Shown: positions 19,599 to 30,379 of the stretch, one piece after another
Numbering within the stretch: the stretch's first letter is position 1
How the letters are laid out: each line of letters starts with the position of its first letter
Assembly: GCA_951640165.1 (NCBI GenBank)
Contig: OX621240.1
Location: 39,870,713 to 39,934,712, forward strand
Source: Pseudoips prasinana
Taxonomy: Eukaryota; Arthropoda; Insecta; Lepidoptera; Nolidae
Direction of reading: 5' to 3'
DNA: 64,000 nucleotides
The notes under the pieces: generated by a model
Databases searched by the model: none
Told to the model about the DNA's origin: nothing
The model's input: only the letters and a program-made list of their open reading frames with translations
Position numbers and translations under genes: made by a program

Positions 19599-20874
19599 TT
19601 CCGATTTTTGTCCCTCTATGTATATTTATCATATACTTATCATTCCTGTTGGTTCTGATAATATTTGTATTCCAGGGGGTATCATCGTCGATAATGTCCG
19701 GAAAATGTGGCTCTTGTTGTAAAGGTAAATTTTCTTGTTCAATTTGATTGTTAGTCTTAGCTGATTGTAAGCAGACTCGTGCAATGTGTCCCATGCGCTG
19801 GCATTTGCTACACATGTCGTTTATATGTTTACAGACGTTTGCGCGATGATCTGCGCTTCCGCAGCGCATACATTTGCCTCGTAAGTCTCGAATCGTTAAG
19901 GCTCTATTATTGTTTTTAATTGCGTTCTTTTGTCGTATATTAACTTGAAAGTTGTTTTTTGTAGAGTGTGGTTGAACTAAGAACTTTCCATCTGCCTTTG
20001 CTATTTCCATCGCCGTTGCTGTACGTACTAGGTCTGTAAAGTCCACTGCGCTTCTGTTTTCTAATAGTTTTGTTTTTATGTCGGTGTCATGCAATCCCCT
20101 AATGAATTGTAATGTTAAAAAGTTGTAACTTATCGATTTTTTACAACCATTACATGTAAATTCGCAGTCTTGTGCTAATCGTTTCAATTCTGATGTGTAT
20201 GTCATTATTGATTCATCAACACCCTGCATTCTTGATATGAACCTATGCTGGCAAGCCCATATGCTCGGTTTTGGGTCTATATATTCTTCTAAAAGTTTGA
20301 CCAGTGCGTCGAACTCTTGTTCACGGGGGTCGCTGGGTGAGCAGAGATCGTACGCCTTTTGATGCAATTCCGGTGGTAGAGAGGATAATAATATGTATAT
20401 TCTGGTCCGTGTGTCGTTGTAATGGTTTAACTCAAGGTACATCTCTAGTCTTTTCACAAAATTTTTGAAGGATTCTTTTTCATGAAAAGGTTGTAAATAA
20501 ATTTTTGGTGTGTTTGAGTTTGTCAAACTCACGTCGGGCGTGCCATCGCAGCCTTGAGCCATGACCAATGTCAACGGACATTCAGCAGCTGCCGGTGGTG
20601 GGTGTAGTTCGCGGAGTTTCAATTTTATTTGTAAAATATTTTCTTGAGTACTGTACCTCTGTTCTATTTCCAATTCCATGCCTGTTTCATTTTGGGCTTC
20701 GATTTGAGTTTGTACTAGATCGAATTTATTTTCATAACTCTCCAATGTGACGAGTCTTATGTTTGCTTCGTACTCCGTAATTCTTCCGTTCATCTGTGAT
20801 AATTGGTGTTGCAGCTTCGTCAGCTGGCCGCGTATCGATGCACGTGTTCTTTGGAGTCGCGTTAGTTCTTCCAT
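19537..20874 (-). CDS. gag: Gag of mag-like retrotransposon
   Basis: 445 aa from ATG at 20874; the open frame extends a few codons upstream but without an ATG. A coiled-coil-like N-terminus (residues about 5-75) precedes a capsid-like region (YLELNHY, LPPELHQKAYDL, FISRMQGVDESI). Two CCHC zinc knuckles near residues 335-370 (CMRCGSADHRANVC and CSKCQRMGHIARVC) bind the RNA genome. The start codon lies only 11 bases inside the 5' LTR edge, within the TTGGCGACG sequence that should be the primer site, so there is almost no leader. Confidence 0.92.
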   Translation of the reverse strand: MEELTRLQRTRASIRGQLTKLQHQLSQMNGRITEYEANIRLVTLESYENKFDLVQTQIEAQNETGMELEIEQRYSTQENILQIKLKLRELHPPPAAAECPLTLVMAQGCDGTPDVSLTNSNTPKIYLQPFHEKESFKNFVKRLEMYLELNHYNDTRTRIYILLSSLPPELHQKAYDLCSPSDPREQEFDALVKLLEEYIDPKPSIWACQHRFISRMQGVDESIMTYTSELKRLAQDCEFTCNGCKKSISYNFLTLQFIRGLHDTDIKTKLLENRSAVDFTDLVRTATAMEIAKADGKFLVQPHSTKNNFQVNIRQKNAIKNNNRALTIRDLRGKCMRCGSADHRANVCKHINDMCSKCQRMGHIARVCLQSAKTNNQIEQENLPLQQEPHFPDIIDDDTPWNTNIIRTNRNDKYMINIHRGTKIGNGNRHGSSPIVNVSKRFQES

Positions 20875-20885
20875 CGTCGCCAATT

Positions 20886-21036
20886 TGTTATATCTTTATA
20901 AAAAGACTGTTCATTATGTAAACATTTATTTACAATACGGAAAACAATTATTGAATGACAGACGTGTCAATTGGAAACCTTTTACTCTCTCACCATAGAG
21001 GTATTAAATACCATGGAGGTATGTAGGTATGCAACA
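20886..21036 (-). repeat. 5' LTR of mag-like element (151 bp)
   Basis: It is identical by eye to 16563-16713 and carries the promoter for the minus-strand transcript. The primer site candidate TGGCGAC lies directly inside; the tRNA is not assigned. Confidence 0.92.
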
Positions 21037-21087
21037 GATAGTTTTACTCTGGGTTCTACAGCTACAGAACTCCCTGCCTTACAAGAC

Positions 21088-21650
21088 ATTATTATTGTTA
21101 CTTAATGTCCTCTCCACGTCACTCTGCCAGTTTTCAGGTGTGTTATGTTATGAGACACAAACGTATTATTTAGTAATTGCATTATTTTATTCGTTGTGAA
21201 CGAATGTACAATGTCGCCATTGTAGTAAATAATAATAATTAACGAATAATAATATATAAACTAAAAAAAAATCGATTAAAAGTTCTTCTTAAATAAAAGT
21301 GATTATTATTTCAAATCTTATCGATTAAATGTGAGAAGTCACTAATTTCGAACTGTCTAGAACTGTCAAAAAGAAAATAACGAATGGTCAGAATATAATC
21401 GCTTAAATCGCTTAGTATTGTGGCGCTTAGATAGATTGCACTCCACTCTGTAATAACACGTTCCTGCACCATGGGTTATCTTATTTGAAAAAAGTATGGA
21501 ATGAATGAATGAATGCATGAATTGTTTTTGCGGTAGACCTGAGGTTTATACTAATGTACAAAGTACAACAAAATCTCTTTCATTCGCTTGGTCAGCCGTT
21601 CTTTTTAATTAAAAGATTTTGAATACAATGACTGGCAGACAGACACACGA
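21088..21650. other. Gene-free AT-rich flank
   Basis: Nothing coding is seen. There is a short AATG tetranucleotide run near 21501-21520. Confidence 0.5.
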
Positions 21651-21654
21651 TCAG

Positions 21655-22064
21655 GATATAATGAAATGAAATAATGAAATTTATTCAGCACTTGGGTACC
21701 TATTAACATACACTTGTACTTGTCAAGTTCACAATGCAGTACATAAACATAGTCGAATACAGTATAAAAATTACAAAAATATAATTAGATTAAAAAAAAT
21801 AATCTATTATTTTGAAATTAAGTTGTACAATATTAAAATTAAAGAATTGAAGGCAATGAGCATTTGGCTAGCGCAGAAGGCTATTAACCACTAGCTTAAA
21901 TTAAACGACTAATACCCGTTTATTTATATTAGTCTATTTATAATTTATATGTCTATTTATCGGCCCCCTGAGCTGTGGCCCGAACCCCAAAAGGGTGGCC
22001 CTTTTGGGGTTCGGGCCACAGCTCAGGGGGCCGATAAATAGACATATAAAATATAAATAGACTA
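21655..22064 (-). mobile_element. LINE 3' end fragment carrying an inverted duplication
   Basis: It matches 42435-42775 over most of its length: shared AATGAAATTTATTCAGCACTTGGG, CACTTGTACTTGTCAAG, GCAATGAGCATTTGG and GACTAATACCCG. On the minus strand it ends in a T/A-rich tail like a LINE 3' end. Unlike the other copy, a 66-bp inverted duplicate is inserted next to CGGGTATTAG. Confidence 0.65.
21930..22064. repeat. 66-bp-arm hairpin with 3-nt loop
   Basis: The arms 21930-21995 and 21999-22064 are complementary with one mismatch seen. The loop is TGG. Its GC-rich core includes CCCTGAGCTGTGGCCCGAAC. Confidence 0.9.
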
Positions 22065-24376
22065 TGAGACTACGGGCTTTTAAAAACCAGCGGTTAAAAG
22101 GGGCAGACTGGCCTGAGGCAGGACTGACCATTCGGCGGAATAATTGTCGTGACCAGATTGATAGTAGCGTACTAAAGTTCCCAACATATAAACTCCGACA
22201 TGGTACGTCTAGGGTGGGAGTGTCAGTAACATGCGAGGGTAATAGGCTCCTGACACCGTGTCTCGTCACACCGGCATATTACTTTATGCCAATCCAGTTC
22301 CTTAAAAGAATATTTACGGGCCAAAAACGTCTACAGCTGTGACGCACAATGATAATAAGTTTGTATTCCGAGCACGAAACAAACCACACTTTTACATAGT
22401 CTTGCATGTAGCTGTTGTAGCTATGCCTTACGTAAAAATAGGAACCCCAGTTTATAGGTCTGCTGTCTGTATTCATGGTAATATCTTATGATGGTACCTT
22501 CTCTTCACAATAATCAATTTATTATCCGACTGCACGACATCTAAGGCTGGGACTGTTTCTGCTTTCGCCGCGGTCGCGCCGCGCGTACCTGTAACCGCCG
22601 CGATAGTAACAACTGAACTCGCTCTTCTTCAAGACAAATATTATACTTCAATTGAATCGTCCGGCGCGTTTCGATTCCCTACCAATCCGGGGTAGGCTTT
22701 CTGCTCTTAGGATTTCCGATGTTCGGAAAACAGGAATTGCATTGCGAATAACAGGCACTATAAAACTTCATGTCTTTAAAAATTAAATAAGCATTATATA
22801 AGTACTTTATTGTAACTAATTAAAATTAAATGTCTGTGTAAATGATTTAGACGACAATAGAAACCTATACGAAATTCGGGAGAAACCCGTATTTTGTAAT
22901 GTTGTCCATTTTTTACATGATTGACAGCAAAAACTAAACTGTTTACAGCACAATTCCATTATAATATTATTAGTACAGTAGACATTTTCCTTTTTTATAA
23001 TCGAGTTATATTAGTAGTTAAAATGAGGTAGTTATTACAAGCACTGCCTGTACGCGTGGCGCAGTAGTCGGGGTGGTGCCTCGGTCGCTAGCACCTCGGC
23101 GCCGCGGCGCCCGGGCGCCGCCGTCTTTCGGGTTCCATTCCGGCACAGGAAAACTGAGAGTCCCCCGCGAATGCCCGCGATACACGGATTTAATATCCAA
23201 GCGGCGCGGGTGTAGTTTAAATATAGTTACTTAAGTGAGGGTTGTTACAAAGATAAATATTTAGTACCTACTAAGAGAAGAGGTGTACCCTGCACAGTGT
23301 TTATTCCCCAGCTTTGCGCTTTCTATGAGCAATATAATGGAGAACCATCTCCACCTCTAAGAAGTTAGTCGCAGTGTCCTGGCCGTGAGTACCGCCACGC
23401 CTGCGCGTCTGTCGCGCGCATCGCAGGTGCGCGGTCTCGTTGCCGCCGCAGCGGAATTCTATACAGACATGACGTGCGCGCTGCGCTGGCGCGCCTCTTG
23501 CCGAAGCTATCGGGCGCGGCGGTGGCGCCAGACGGGGTGCCTCCGGACACTAGCGGAATTAGAAAGGGACTGAGTCTTTTGTATTTGACGTCATTCATTA
23601 TGAGTATGTTTTTTGTATGTTGTGATTTCTAGAATAATTTGTTAACTTATGTTTATTGAACCAATATAGGTATATAAGAATTTATCAAATTGTAGGTAGT
23701 TATTTATGTACCTAGTTTATGATTCTACAAAAATACATTCATAATTTGGTGACTTATTGTCGTATTGGGTGCAAACCTGTACATTTAATTAAGGAAAGCA
23801 ATCGCATTCCAATTTTTCTTTATTATTATTATTTTAAGTTATGTTTGGAATAATTTCTCTGTCGCTATGTCCGGTCTGAAAACTTTGAAAGTAATTAGTA
23901 AGAGACATGCATTGTACAATCAATATTGTTAGTAGGCTATGCAAACGGGATTCGCCTGGAACCATAAACAGTGTTTCAATTTCATAACACTTTTTGGCAA
24001 ACAATTTGAACGTTCTGTGCTAGTTAAATAGCGCCATGTGTGTTAACCAACGAAGAAATGTATTTATTAGATGCGCGCTCGCAAGTGAACACCTTCACTA
24101 ATCGATTGCGACATTACTGCAATGGAGCTCCAGTCCAATGTGGGCCAACTTCTGCTCCACTCCGTATTGTATTTTAGTTCAATAATAAATTCGTTATATA
24201 TCGGTATATGTTACTTTGTGTTGTAACATTTAAACATTAGATTAAACATACTACTGTTCCGGGCGGTGTAGACATTATCAAAAGATATTACATGAAACTT
24301 TTATTTATATAAAATTACTTACTACTACTTAAAGTTTATAAACATATAAGAATTACTACATCAAAGATAAATAATA
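22065..24376. other. Gene-free stretch with GC-rich patches
   Basis: No supported gene. GC-rich islands at about 23050-23170 and 23380-23560 contrast with AT-rich surroundings. Open frames there on both strands reflect base composition and have no recognisable domains. Regulatory function or an unrecognised exon cannot be excluded. Confidence 0.4.
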
Positions 24377-24789
24377 TCTATACATATAATAAATCTGTAG
24401 AAAAAAATTTTTTGTACATCAAAAGAAAATCCAAAAAAAATAGCCAGGGTATTAAAGAAAAACCAATAGAACCCATTTCCAGCCTTTTTAGAATTTTTGT
24501 CTGTTTGTCTGTTTATATGTTCGGGTATCACGTAAAATATACTAAAGCAATGTAGATAACTTTTATACACAACGATTGAGCGTAACTTGAGGTAACATTT
24601 AGTTTTTGTTTTATTGCAATCGGTTCAGTCTATCAAAAGATATTAGATTTTAAAGTAATCATGAAGAAAAATAACACACATTTCATTACTTCAAGATGAA
24701 CTAATGTTTACAGTTGAGCTACCTAACTGTCCGATAGATGTCATTGTGCATATTATGATATCTCTTTTCTGAATGAACTAGGTTGATAG

Positions 24790-25287
24790 TTGATTTTTAT
24801 TTCGATAGATGTCGTTGTGCATTTCTTTTGACTCGCGGTGTTAAGATTTGCCCGTGTTTGCTGATTGCATGATTACGTAGGGTTTTGAATGTACTTTCGA
24901 AATAAGGTCTCGGTTGCCTAGAAGTATGTCGTTGTCCAAAATTGGTTATTAAAAAAATCTGTTTTCTTTGGGCAAATTGAATTATGTAGAAGGTTGGATT
25001 TATTATAATTTAACTTTAAATTATTGATAGGTGATTTTTATTTCGATAGATATCGTTGTGCTTGATAGTTGAATTTTGTTTCGATAGATGTCGTTGTGCA
25101 TTGCTTTTGACTCGCGGTGTTAAGATTAGGGCTTTGAATGTTCCGAATTGTTTCGAAATAAGGTCTTGGTTGGCTAGAAGTATGTCGTTGTCCAAAATTG
25201 GTTATTAAAATATTCTGTTTTCTTTGGGCAAATTGAATTATGTACAAGGTTGGATTTGTTATAATTTAATTTTAAATTATAATATCA
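24790..25287 (+). repeat. Imperfect tandem duplication, period about 279 bp
   Basis: TTCGATAGATGTCGTTGTGC begins at 24801 and again at 25080. Both are followed by GACTCGCGGTGTTAAG, AAGTATGTCGTTGTCCAAAA and GGGCAAATTGAATTATGTA in register. It lies inside the Helitron. Confidence 0.85.
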
Positions 25288-25864
25288 GTCGATCGAAAGT
25301 TTGTGCTGTCAATTCGTTTGTAACGCGAATGTACAGACGATTCGAATTTTATTGAGCCTGTCCGATTGAATGTATTTGAATGTAGTAAATTAACCCTGTC
25401 TCTCATAATTTTCTCAGCACAAATCTATATACCTACCTATGTAAAAGAGGAAACTGACTGACTGACATATCAACGCACAGCCTGAACGGCTGGGGTTAGA
25501 GACTTGAAATTTTGCCGGTAGGTACTTTTATGACGTATGCATTCACTAAAGAAGGGTTTTTGGAAATACTAACCCTAAGGGGGTAAAATAGAGAATGAAA
25601 GATTGTATGAAAATCCGTCATTTTTGTAGTTAAAGGCATTGAAACTTATATTTAGTAGATCAGCTAAAAATAAAAATAAATATTTTAGAATTTTTGGAAA
25701 TTCCACCCCAAGGGCGTAAAATAGGGGATGTAAGTTTGTATGAAAAGTGTGTAATTTTTTAAGTGAAAAGCATGAAAATTGGTATGGCCTTTCCGTTAAA
25801 AATAAAAATATGTATTTCAGGATTTTAGGAATTTCCACCCCTAAGGGCGTATAATATTCCAAAT

Positions 25865-25975
25865 AATATTTCTAATTCCTCAGAACCATTATAGGTATAC
25901 CCACACGCAACATACATCCCCTATGTATGTTGCGTGTGGGTATACCTATAATGGTTCTGAGGAATTTGAAATATT
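25865..25975. repeat. 53-bp-arm hairpin with 5-nt loop
   Basis: The arms 25865-25917 and 25923-25975 pair with one mismatch. The loop is CCCCT. The core is ACCCACACGCAACATACAT and its complement. It sits where the first helicase fragment begins. Confidence 0.92.
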
Positions 25976-26240
25976 ATTTATAGTCAAAGCTTTGCATCGT
26001 GTTATAGAGGCTACTATTATGCCTGGATCCGCCCAGGGAGAAACTGTGTTCGTGTCACGTATTCCGTTAGTGCCAAATGATCTCCCTTTTCAGTTTAAAA
26101 TACTGTAGTTCCCTATAAAAGTGTGTGTCGCGATAACCATCATCAAATCGCAAAGTCCAACTCTCAAGTTAGCTGGAATTGACTTAAGGAAGGCGGGCAG
26201 GTTCACGCGGCGTGCTCACGTGTAAGTTCATCCCACAGTC
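25970..26240 (+). pseudogene. Helitron helicase C-terminal fragment (first copy)
   Basis: The plus strand reads VKALHRVIEATIMPGSAQG, then VFVSRIPLVPNDLPFQFK, a stop, then further family sequence with the IT(I)NKSQ-type motif degraded (ITIIKSQSPTLKLAGIDL). In intact proteins this lies at the very C-terminus of the PIF1-type helicase. Here it precedes the central domain, so it belongs to a different copy or a rearrangement. Confidence 0.7.
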
Positions 26241-26244
26241 TGGT

Positions 26245-27410
26245 CCATGTAGTGCGAGGACCTACGTCTTTAGCTGAGCTCCGTAAAATGGATGATATTG
26301 AACATCCCACATACCAGGCCGCTTGCCGAGCACGCCATTTATTAGATGGAGGTCAGCATTGGGATGACGCTCTAGCGGAAGGATGCGTGAGCGATAGTCC
26401 ACATAGCTTGCGACAGTTGTTTGCCATCTTATTGACCTTTTGTGCGTTATCGGGTGCTAACCAGTTATGGCAAAAGTACCATGACAAGTTTGCTGAAGAT
26501 TTTATGAGACATGTACAACTAAATACTGATGGAGAAATTCCTGACAAGGTACGTGAAATTTCTCACAACAGGTCCTTATTGGCTATTCAAGAGATAGTTA
26601 TAAGTATAGGAGGGAACCTGATCAGTCAGAGGCTGCGAAAATGCACAGGAGTTTGCCAATTTATTGTAAAAAAATAGGCGATGGCACATAACCCGTACAA
26701 GAAGATGGAAAAGTTATATTGATTGGTAATCTCTGCTCTTACGTTACATCACAGCTGGAGCTAATTTCTTCTGTGTACGGAGATACCACGAACATTGGCA
26801 ATCAAGCTGGTTCTTGGCTATGTCAGCGAGCTATTTTGACTCCCCGAAATGACCAAGCTGCGGCAATTAATTTCAAAATATTGACTCATGCGTCCGGGAA
26901 TAGTAAAGAATATAGGTCAATAAATACAGGTATGGAAGAAGATGGCGCCAAGCACTACCCGGTAGAATTTTTGGATTCCCTCAGCACACCCGGACTTCCA
27001 GCCCACAAAATAGTTTTAAAAATCGGTGTACCAATAATTCTCCTCAGAAATGTATGTCCCCCCAAACTTTGTAACGGCACTCGGCTCAAAGTCACAAATC
27101 TACAGCAAAACATTATCGAAGCTGAAATATTAACAGGTTGCGGCGCCGGTGATATTGTTTTTATTCCAAGGATACCTATAATTCCTTAAAACTTTAATTT
27201 CTCTTTCAAACCAGTGCAATTCCCAGTCAGTCTCTGTTATGCCATGACGATTAATAAAGCTAGACATTATCCGTTGCGGGGATGGACCGAATAGTATTGG
27301 ATGCTTTTCCCATGATCAACTATACGTAGCTCTTTCACGCGTAAACAACCCCAATAACGTTTTTATGTACGCTCCAGATGGTTCCACAGTTAAAATAAAG
27401 AAGCACTAAA
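26245..27410 (+). pseudogene. Helitron Rep/helicase remnant (second copy)
   Basis: 26252-26677 encodes the linker region between Rep and helicase (VRGPTSLAELR, YQAACRARHLLDGGQHWDDAL, LRQLFAILLTFC). 26719-27189 encodes the helicase C-terminal half (AILTPRNDQAAAIN, PVEFLDSLSTPGLPAHK, VPIILLRNVCPPKLCNGTRL, AEILTGCGAGD). Degraded family sequence (YAMTINKA, then FYVRSRWFHS) continues to about 27410. The Walker A/B ATPase core between the two blocks is missing. Several stops confirm it is dead. Confidence 0.85.
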
Positions 27411-27519
27411 TTAAATTAAAAAAGAAATTGTATCGGTATCCTCCCACAGCGCTTTACACTAAAAAATACATTGTTAAGTTCCGACATCCACGCGAACGAA
27501 GTCGCGGGCACAGCTAGTA

Positions 27520-29114
27520 TATAAAATGGCAATTTTAAAATCTACTGGAACAATGAATTACTTCAATACAATAACAAGATTTATGAATAATTTATTTATT
27601 AGAAAAAACAGTCTTACTAAATAGGTCGTAGGCCCTTAAAGGTATTGTATTTTGTAGTGTAGACCTAAAGTGAGATACATATATGCTAAAAGGAGCTCCT
27701 TTTTACTTCAAATGTAATTATAAGTACACTTATGAGGCATAGTTTTGAAGAGTTTTAAAACGGTTGGAATTTCTTTATTTCTCAAAGATTTACAATCACT
27801 TCGAGGAGAAACAAGATACATAATTAAACTATAAATATTACATAATTGAAAAGTTCACACTGCGCATAATATAATTTGACTTATTTAAAGGTATTTATTA
27901 GGATATTAATAGTATTTAAGTAATTAATAGGGTATAAAATATTTGAGAACAAGAATAAACACACTGGAGAATTAATAAGAGTCACTTATCGAGCCTAGAC
28001 ATATAATTTAAAGCTTTCTTCTTAAAGTAATTTAAGGTTTCGCAAAAAAAACGTCACTATCGATAAGCTTTTTGTTACATAATCTACATGTTTTGATAAA
28101 ATTGTCGACAATCTCTTTCACGTGTGCGACGGATCTCTACAACTCTGGTCTGGCCATTTATTATGTATCACATATTGCGGATGTGCCTCAACCGACAAAT
28201 ATTATGTTTCATCAAATAATTAATAAGAATCTTCAAATACCAATAGATAATTAGAAAAGAAACTAAGTAGAAAACCTGTCGCCGATGATCCAAGTTTTGC
28301 AGCTTTGTACTTGTTAAGCCTCTATCATCGATTATCCCACGAGCGCGTCTGTTTATCAAATCCAAAGAGTCATGCTGATACTTCCCATAGATGAGAGTAG
28401 TACTCCATGCAGAGCTTTCCTTGAGGTTGTTATATACTTAAAGCTGTTCCTTTGTGCATTACGGTCTCACCTTATTAAGGATACCATTATTCTTTGGACT
28501 CATTTGGACACATTATAAAGTCTCTGTTGTTGGGATGTCTGTCATAAACCGGGAAGAGCACAGACGGAGAAGGCACAAAAAAGTAACAACTTTGTGCCTT
28601 CTCCGCCTAGTCTACGTTAAACTTGGCGCTGCGTTTGAGCAGATACTACTAATACTCGTCGCCTAGCCTTATGAACATTTCAATATTTTTCTATATTGAT
28701 TGAGACAGATAGAACAGCATTAAATTGTGGCGATTTAAAACAACTAGTAGAAAATGCTAATCATTTGAGATGATATTTATTATTTGAAATACAGATGACA
28801 GACGTGCGCACACTTGTGAGGCTGACTAACTCACCACATTTACGAATCAGGTCCACAAGTTAAAACTTCCCTTGACTTAAAGTATCATCTCAAAGTTTAA
28901 AGCTCCTGCGGAGAAGGATAATTATTTCGAAAAACGGAGAATAGTTAAAAGAATATAAGAAAGGAGGTAAAAGCCTTCCTGTAAGTAGTTCTTAGTGTGC
29001 GTGCGCTTTGTCCGACAATTTGAGAATGCTTGTAAAAGTTCCGGAGACAACGGAAGTTATTTACCTAGTGCGGAATGGCGATTTTTGGTTTATTAAACGA
29101 AATTTAATTTATTA
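27520..29114. other. Gene-free stretch
   Basis: AT-rich with no supported gene. One perfect 15-bp inverted repeat (CGGAGAAGGCACAAA) at 28565-28605 has an 11-nt loop. Confidence 0.5.
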
Positions 29115-29523
29115 AAAAGACGCCTGGCGCTCACCACCTACCTGCACATTGCTCGCTGGAGATCTTGTAGCCATATAGACATGACTAATTTGTTGAGTTA
29201 CGTGAACTATCTGTGACTATCTGTAATATGATTGCTAACATATACTAAATTTAAATTTATTGACTGTGTCTCAAAATGAATAATGTTATTGTTTCGATGT
29301 TTTTCTTTTGTTTCCTAAATATAATATAAATTAATATTCATTCAGACAACCGATCGAGCAAATATTGTGTTTGCCTACTAAATAATTACTTTTAGTCGAC
29401 CAAATCCCGTGTACATGCCCGTTTGAGTATGTTTCGCCGGACCGTCTCAAATGGGCCGTGTTGAAACCGACCGGCCGATGTCTACGTGAATAAAAACCTT
29501 TTTTATTTTATTTTATTTATTTT
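29115..29523 (+). mobile_element. 3' end of the LINE family (copy b), 5'-truncated, internally deleted
   Basis: It contains the last codons (CTACCTGCACATTGCTCGCTG, then GATCTTGTAGCCATATAG) and 3' UTR of the family at 1-3257, and ends in GTGAATAAAAACC plus T/A tail. Compared with copy d, about 370 bp of 3' UTR are missing between GAAACCG and GTGAATAAAAACC. Confidence 0.85.
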
Positions 29524-30378
29524 AAACCCCACCGGCAAATGAGAAACATATGGTTATTAAAAGAATTTATAATCAAAAAGAAAAAAAAAATCGAGTTTTG
29601 TTGAAATAAATAAGTACCTAGATATTTTCTTACATTTGACCTTCGCCTTGACCAGACAACAGAGGCGAGCGGGGATCGAAAAGAGGTATAGTTACATTGA
29701 TTATGTAATCTGATCTTCGACGAACCTACAAAAAAACACAAGAAGGGATAAGGCCACGAGGCTTCACATTTTTTAAAATTATTATTACATGAAGCACACA
29801 TGGGACGAGTAGGTCTCGCGGCTACCTGCCCGCTCCGTTAGCTCTGCCGCGACGTATTATCTCCGCGTTACCTGTTCGTGAGTCACAGTGTCGTGTTTAC
29901 GGCTGCACGTGCTCGCCGCGCGGCGGGATTCCGTCGTGATCCACTACTTACCTACCATTGTGTAGCAGGTACCCGACGGAACCGGCACGTTACCAAATAG
30001 TGCCACGTCATTACCGATGTTGCTTATATTTGTTTACACGCCTTTCAAGTTATTTAAAGGCAGAAAGATAAACGTTAATTAATAAATAACGACGAGGAAG
30101 TTGAATGTTGACGTTAAAGGGGTACATCGATAATTTCACGGGGTTCCATTATATATATTTCTTTTTATTTATAGATTAGAATCTTTACATATATGAGTAT
30201 ATGTTCTAGTAGGTATCACTTTAATAAAAACAAAATAGTTGTAATTCGAACCAAGGTATTTTAGTTTTATGGAAGTACACTAAAACTGTAAAATAGTTGC
30301 ACATTATTCCTTTTTCCGGGTCGTTACGACATAATTACGAATAAATTGAAGTAATTATAATAAATATCCTGTAACATT
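29524..30378. other. Gene-free stretch, partly GC-rich
   Basis: No supported gene. 29810-30000 is GC-rich (GCTCGCCGCGCGGCGGGATTCC) and unlike its surroundings. It may be regulatory. Confidence 0.4.
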
Positions 30379-30379
30379 A

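Larger units (their letters stand above)
16563..21036 (-). mobile_element. mag-like Ty3/gypsy retrotransposon, complete, minus orientation
   Basis: It is 4,474 bp, bounded by two LTRs of 151 bp that I read as identical. A 5-bp GATAG target duplication flanks it (16558-16562 and 21037-21041). gag and pol are both uninterrupted. Identical LTRs and intact frames mean a very recent insertion, younger than its host element. Short LTRs, CCHC Gag and the K02A2.6-like Pol pattern fit the mag lineage; that assignment is moderately sure. Confidence 0.93.
8864..21083 (+). mobile_element. CsRn1/Kabuki-type Ty3/gypsy LTR retrotransposon, interrupted twice
   Basis: The LTRs begin TGTAGCTGCAAT and end in CCTTAC(A). 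Removing the two guest elements leaves 327 bp for each LTR. I see only two differences between them: CGCACACGC against CGCACGCGC, and the last base. The element is therefore very young. The primer site, gag, pol and polypurine tract are all present and in order. Guests are a PIF/Harbinger transposon in the 5' LTR and a mag-like retrotransposon in the 3' LTR. Placement in CsRn1 rests on the tRNA-Trp primer site and the unusual Gag CHCC motif. Confidence 0.93.
16278..21083 (+). repeat. 3' LTR (327 bp) split by the mag-like insertion
   Basis: LTR sequence occupies 16278-16562 and 21042-21083. The guest and one GATAG duplicate lie between. The right-hand AGAC target duplicate follows at 21084-21087. 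Confidence 0.9.
24377..27519 (+). mobile_element. Helitron, decayed and composite
   Basis: It starts TCTATACATATAATAAATCTG after A and ends in CACGCGAACGAAGTCGCGGG (hairpin CGCGA/TCGCG) plus CAGCTAGTA before T, the structure and A|T insertion of lepidopteran Helitrons. It contains fragments of the Helitron helicase protein in an abnormal order, a 279-bp tandem duplication and a 53-bp-arm hairpin. No Rep (rolling-circle nuclease HUH) motif was found, so the element cannot move on its own. Confidence 0.8.

Noticed and set aside
22064..22342. Plus-strand 92-codon frame beside the hairpin
   Set aside because: It starts in the hairpin arm and has no family features.
24377..27519. Autonomous Helitron
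   Set aside because: No Rep HUH motif and no helicase Walker motifs are present, and there are several stops.
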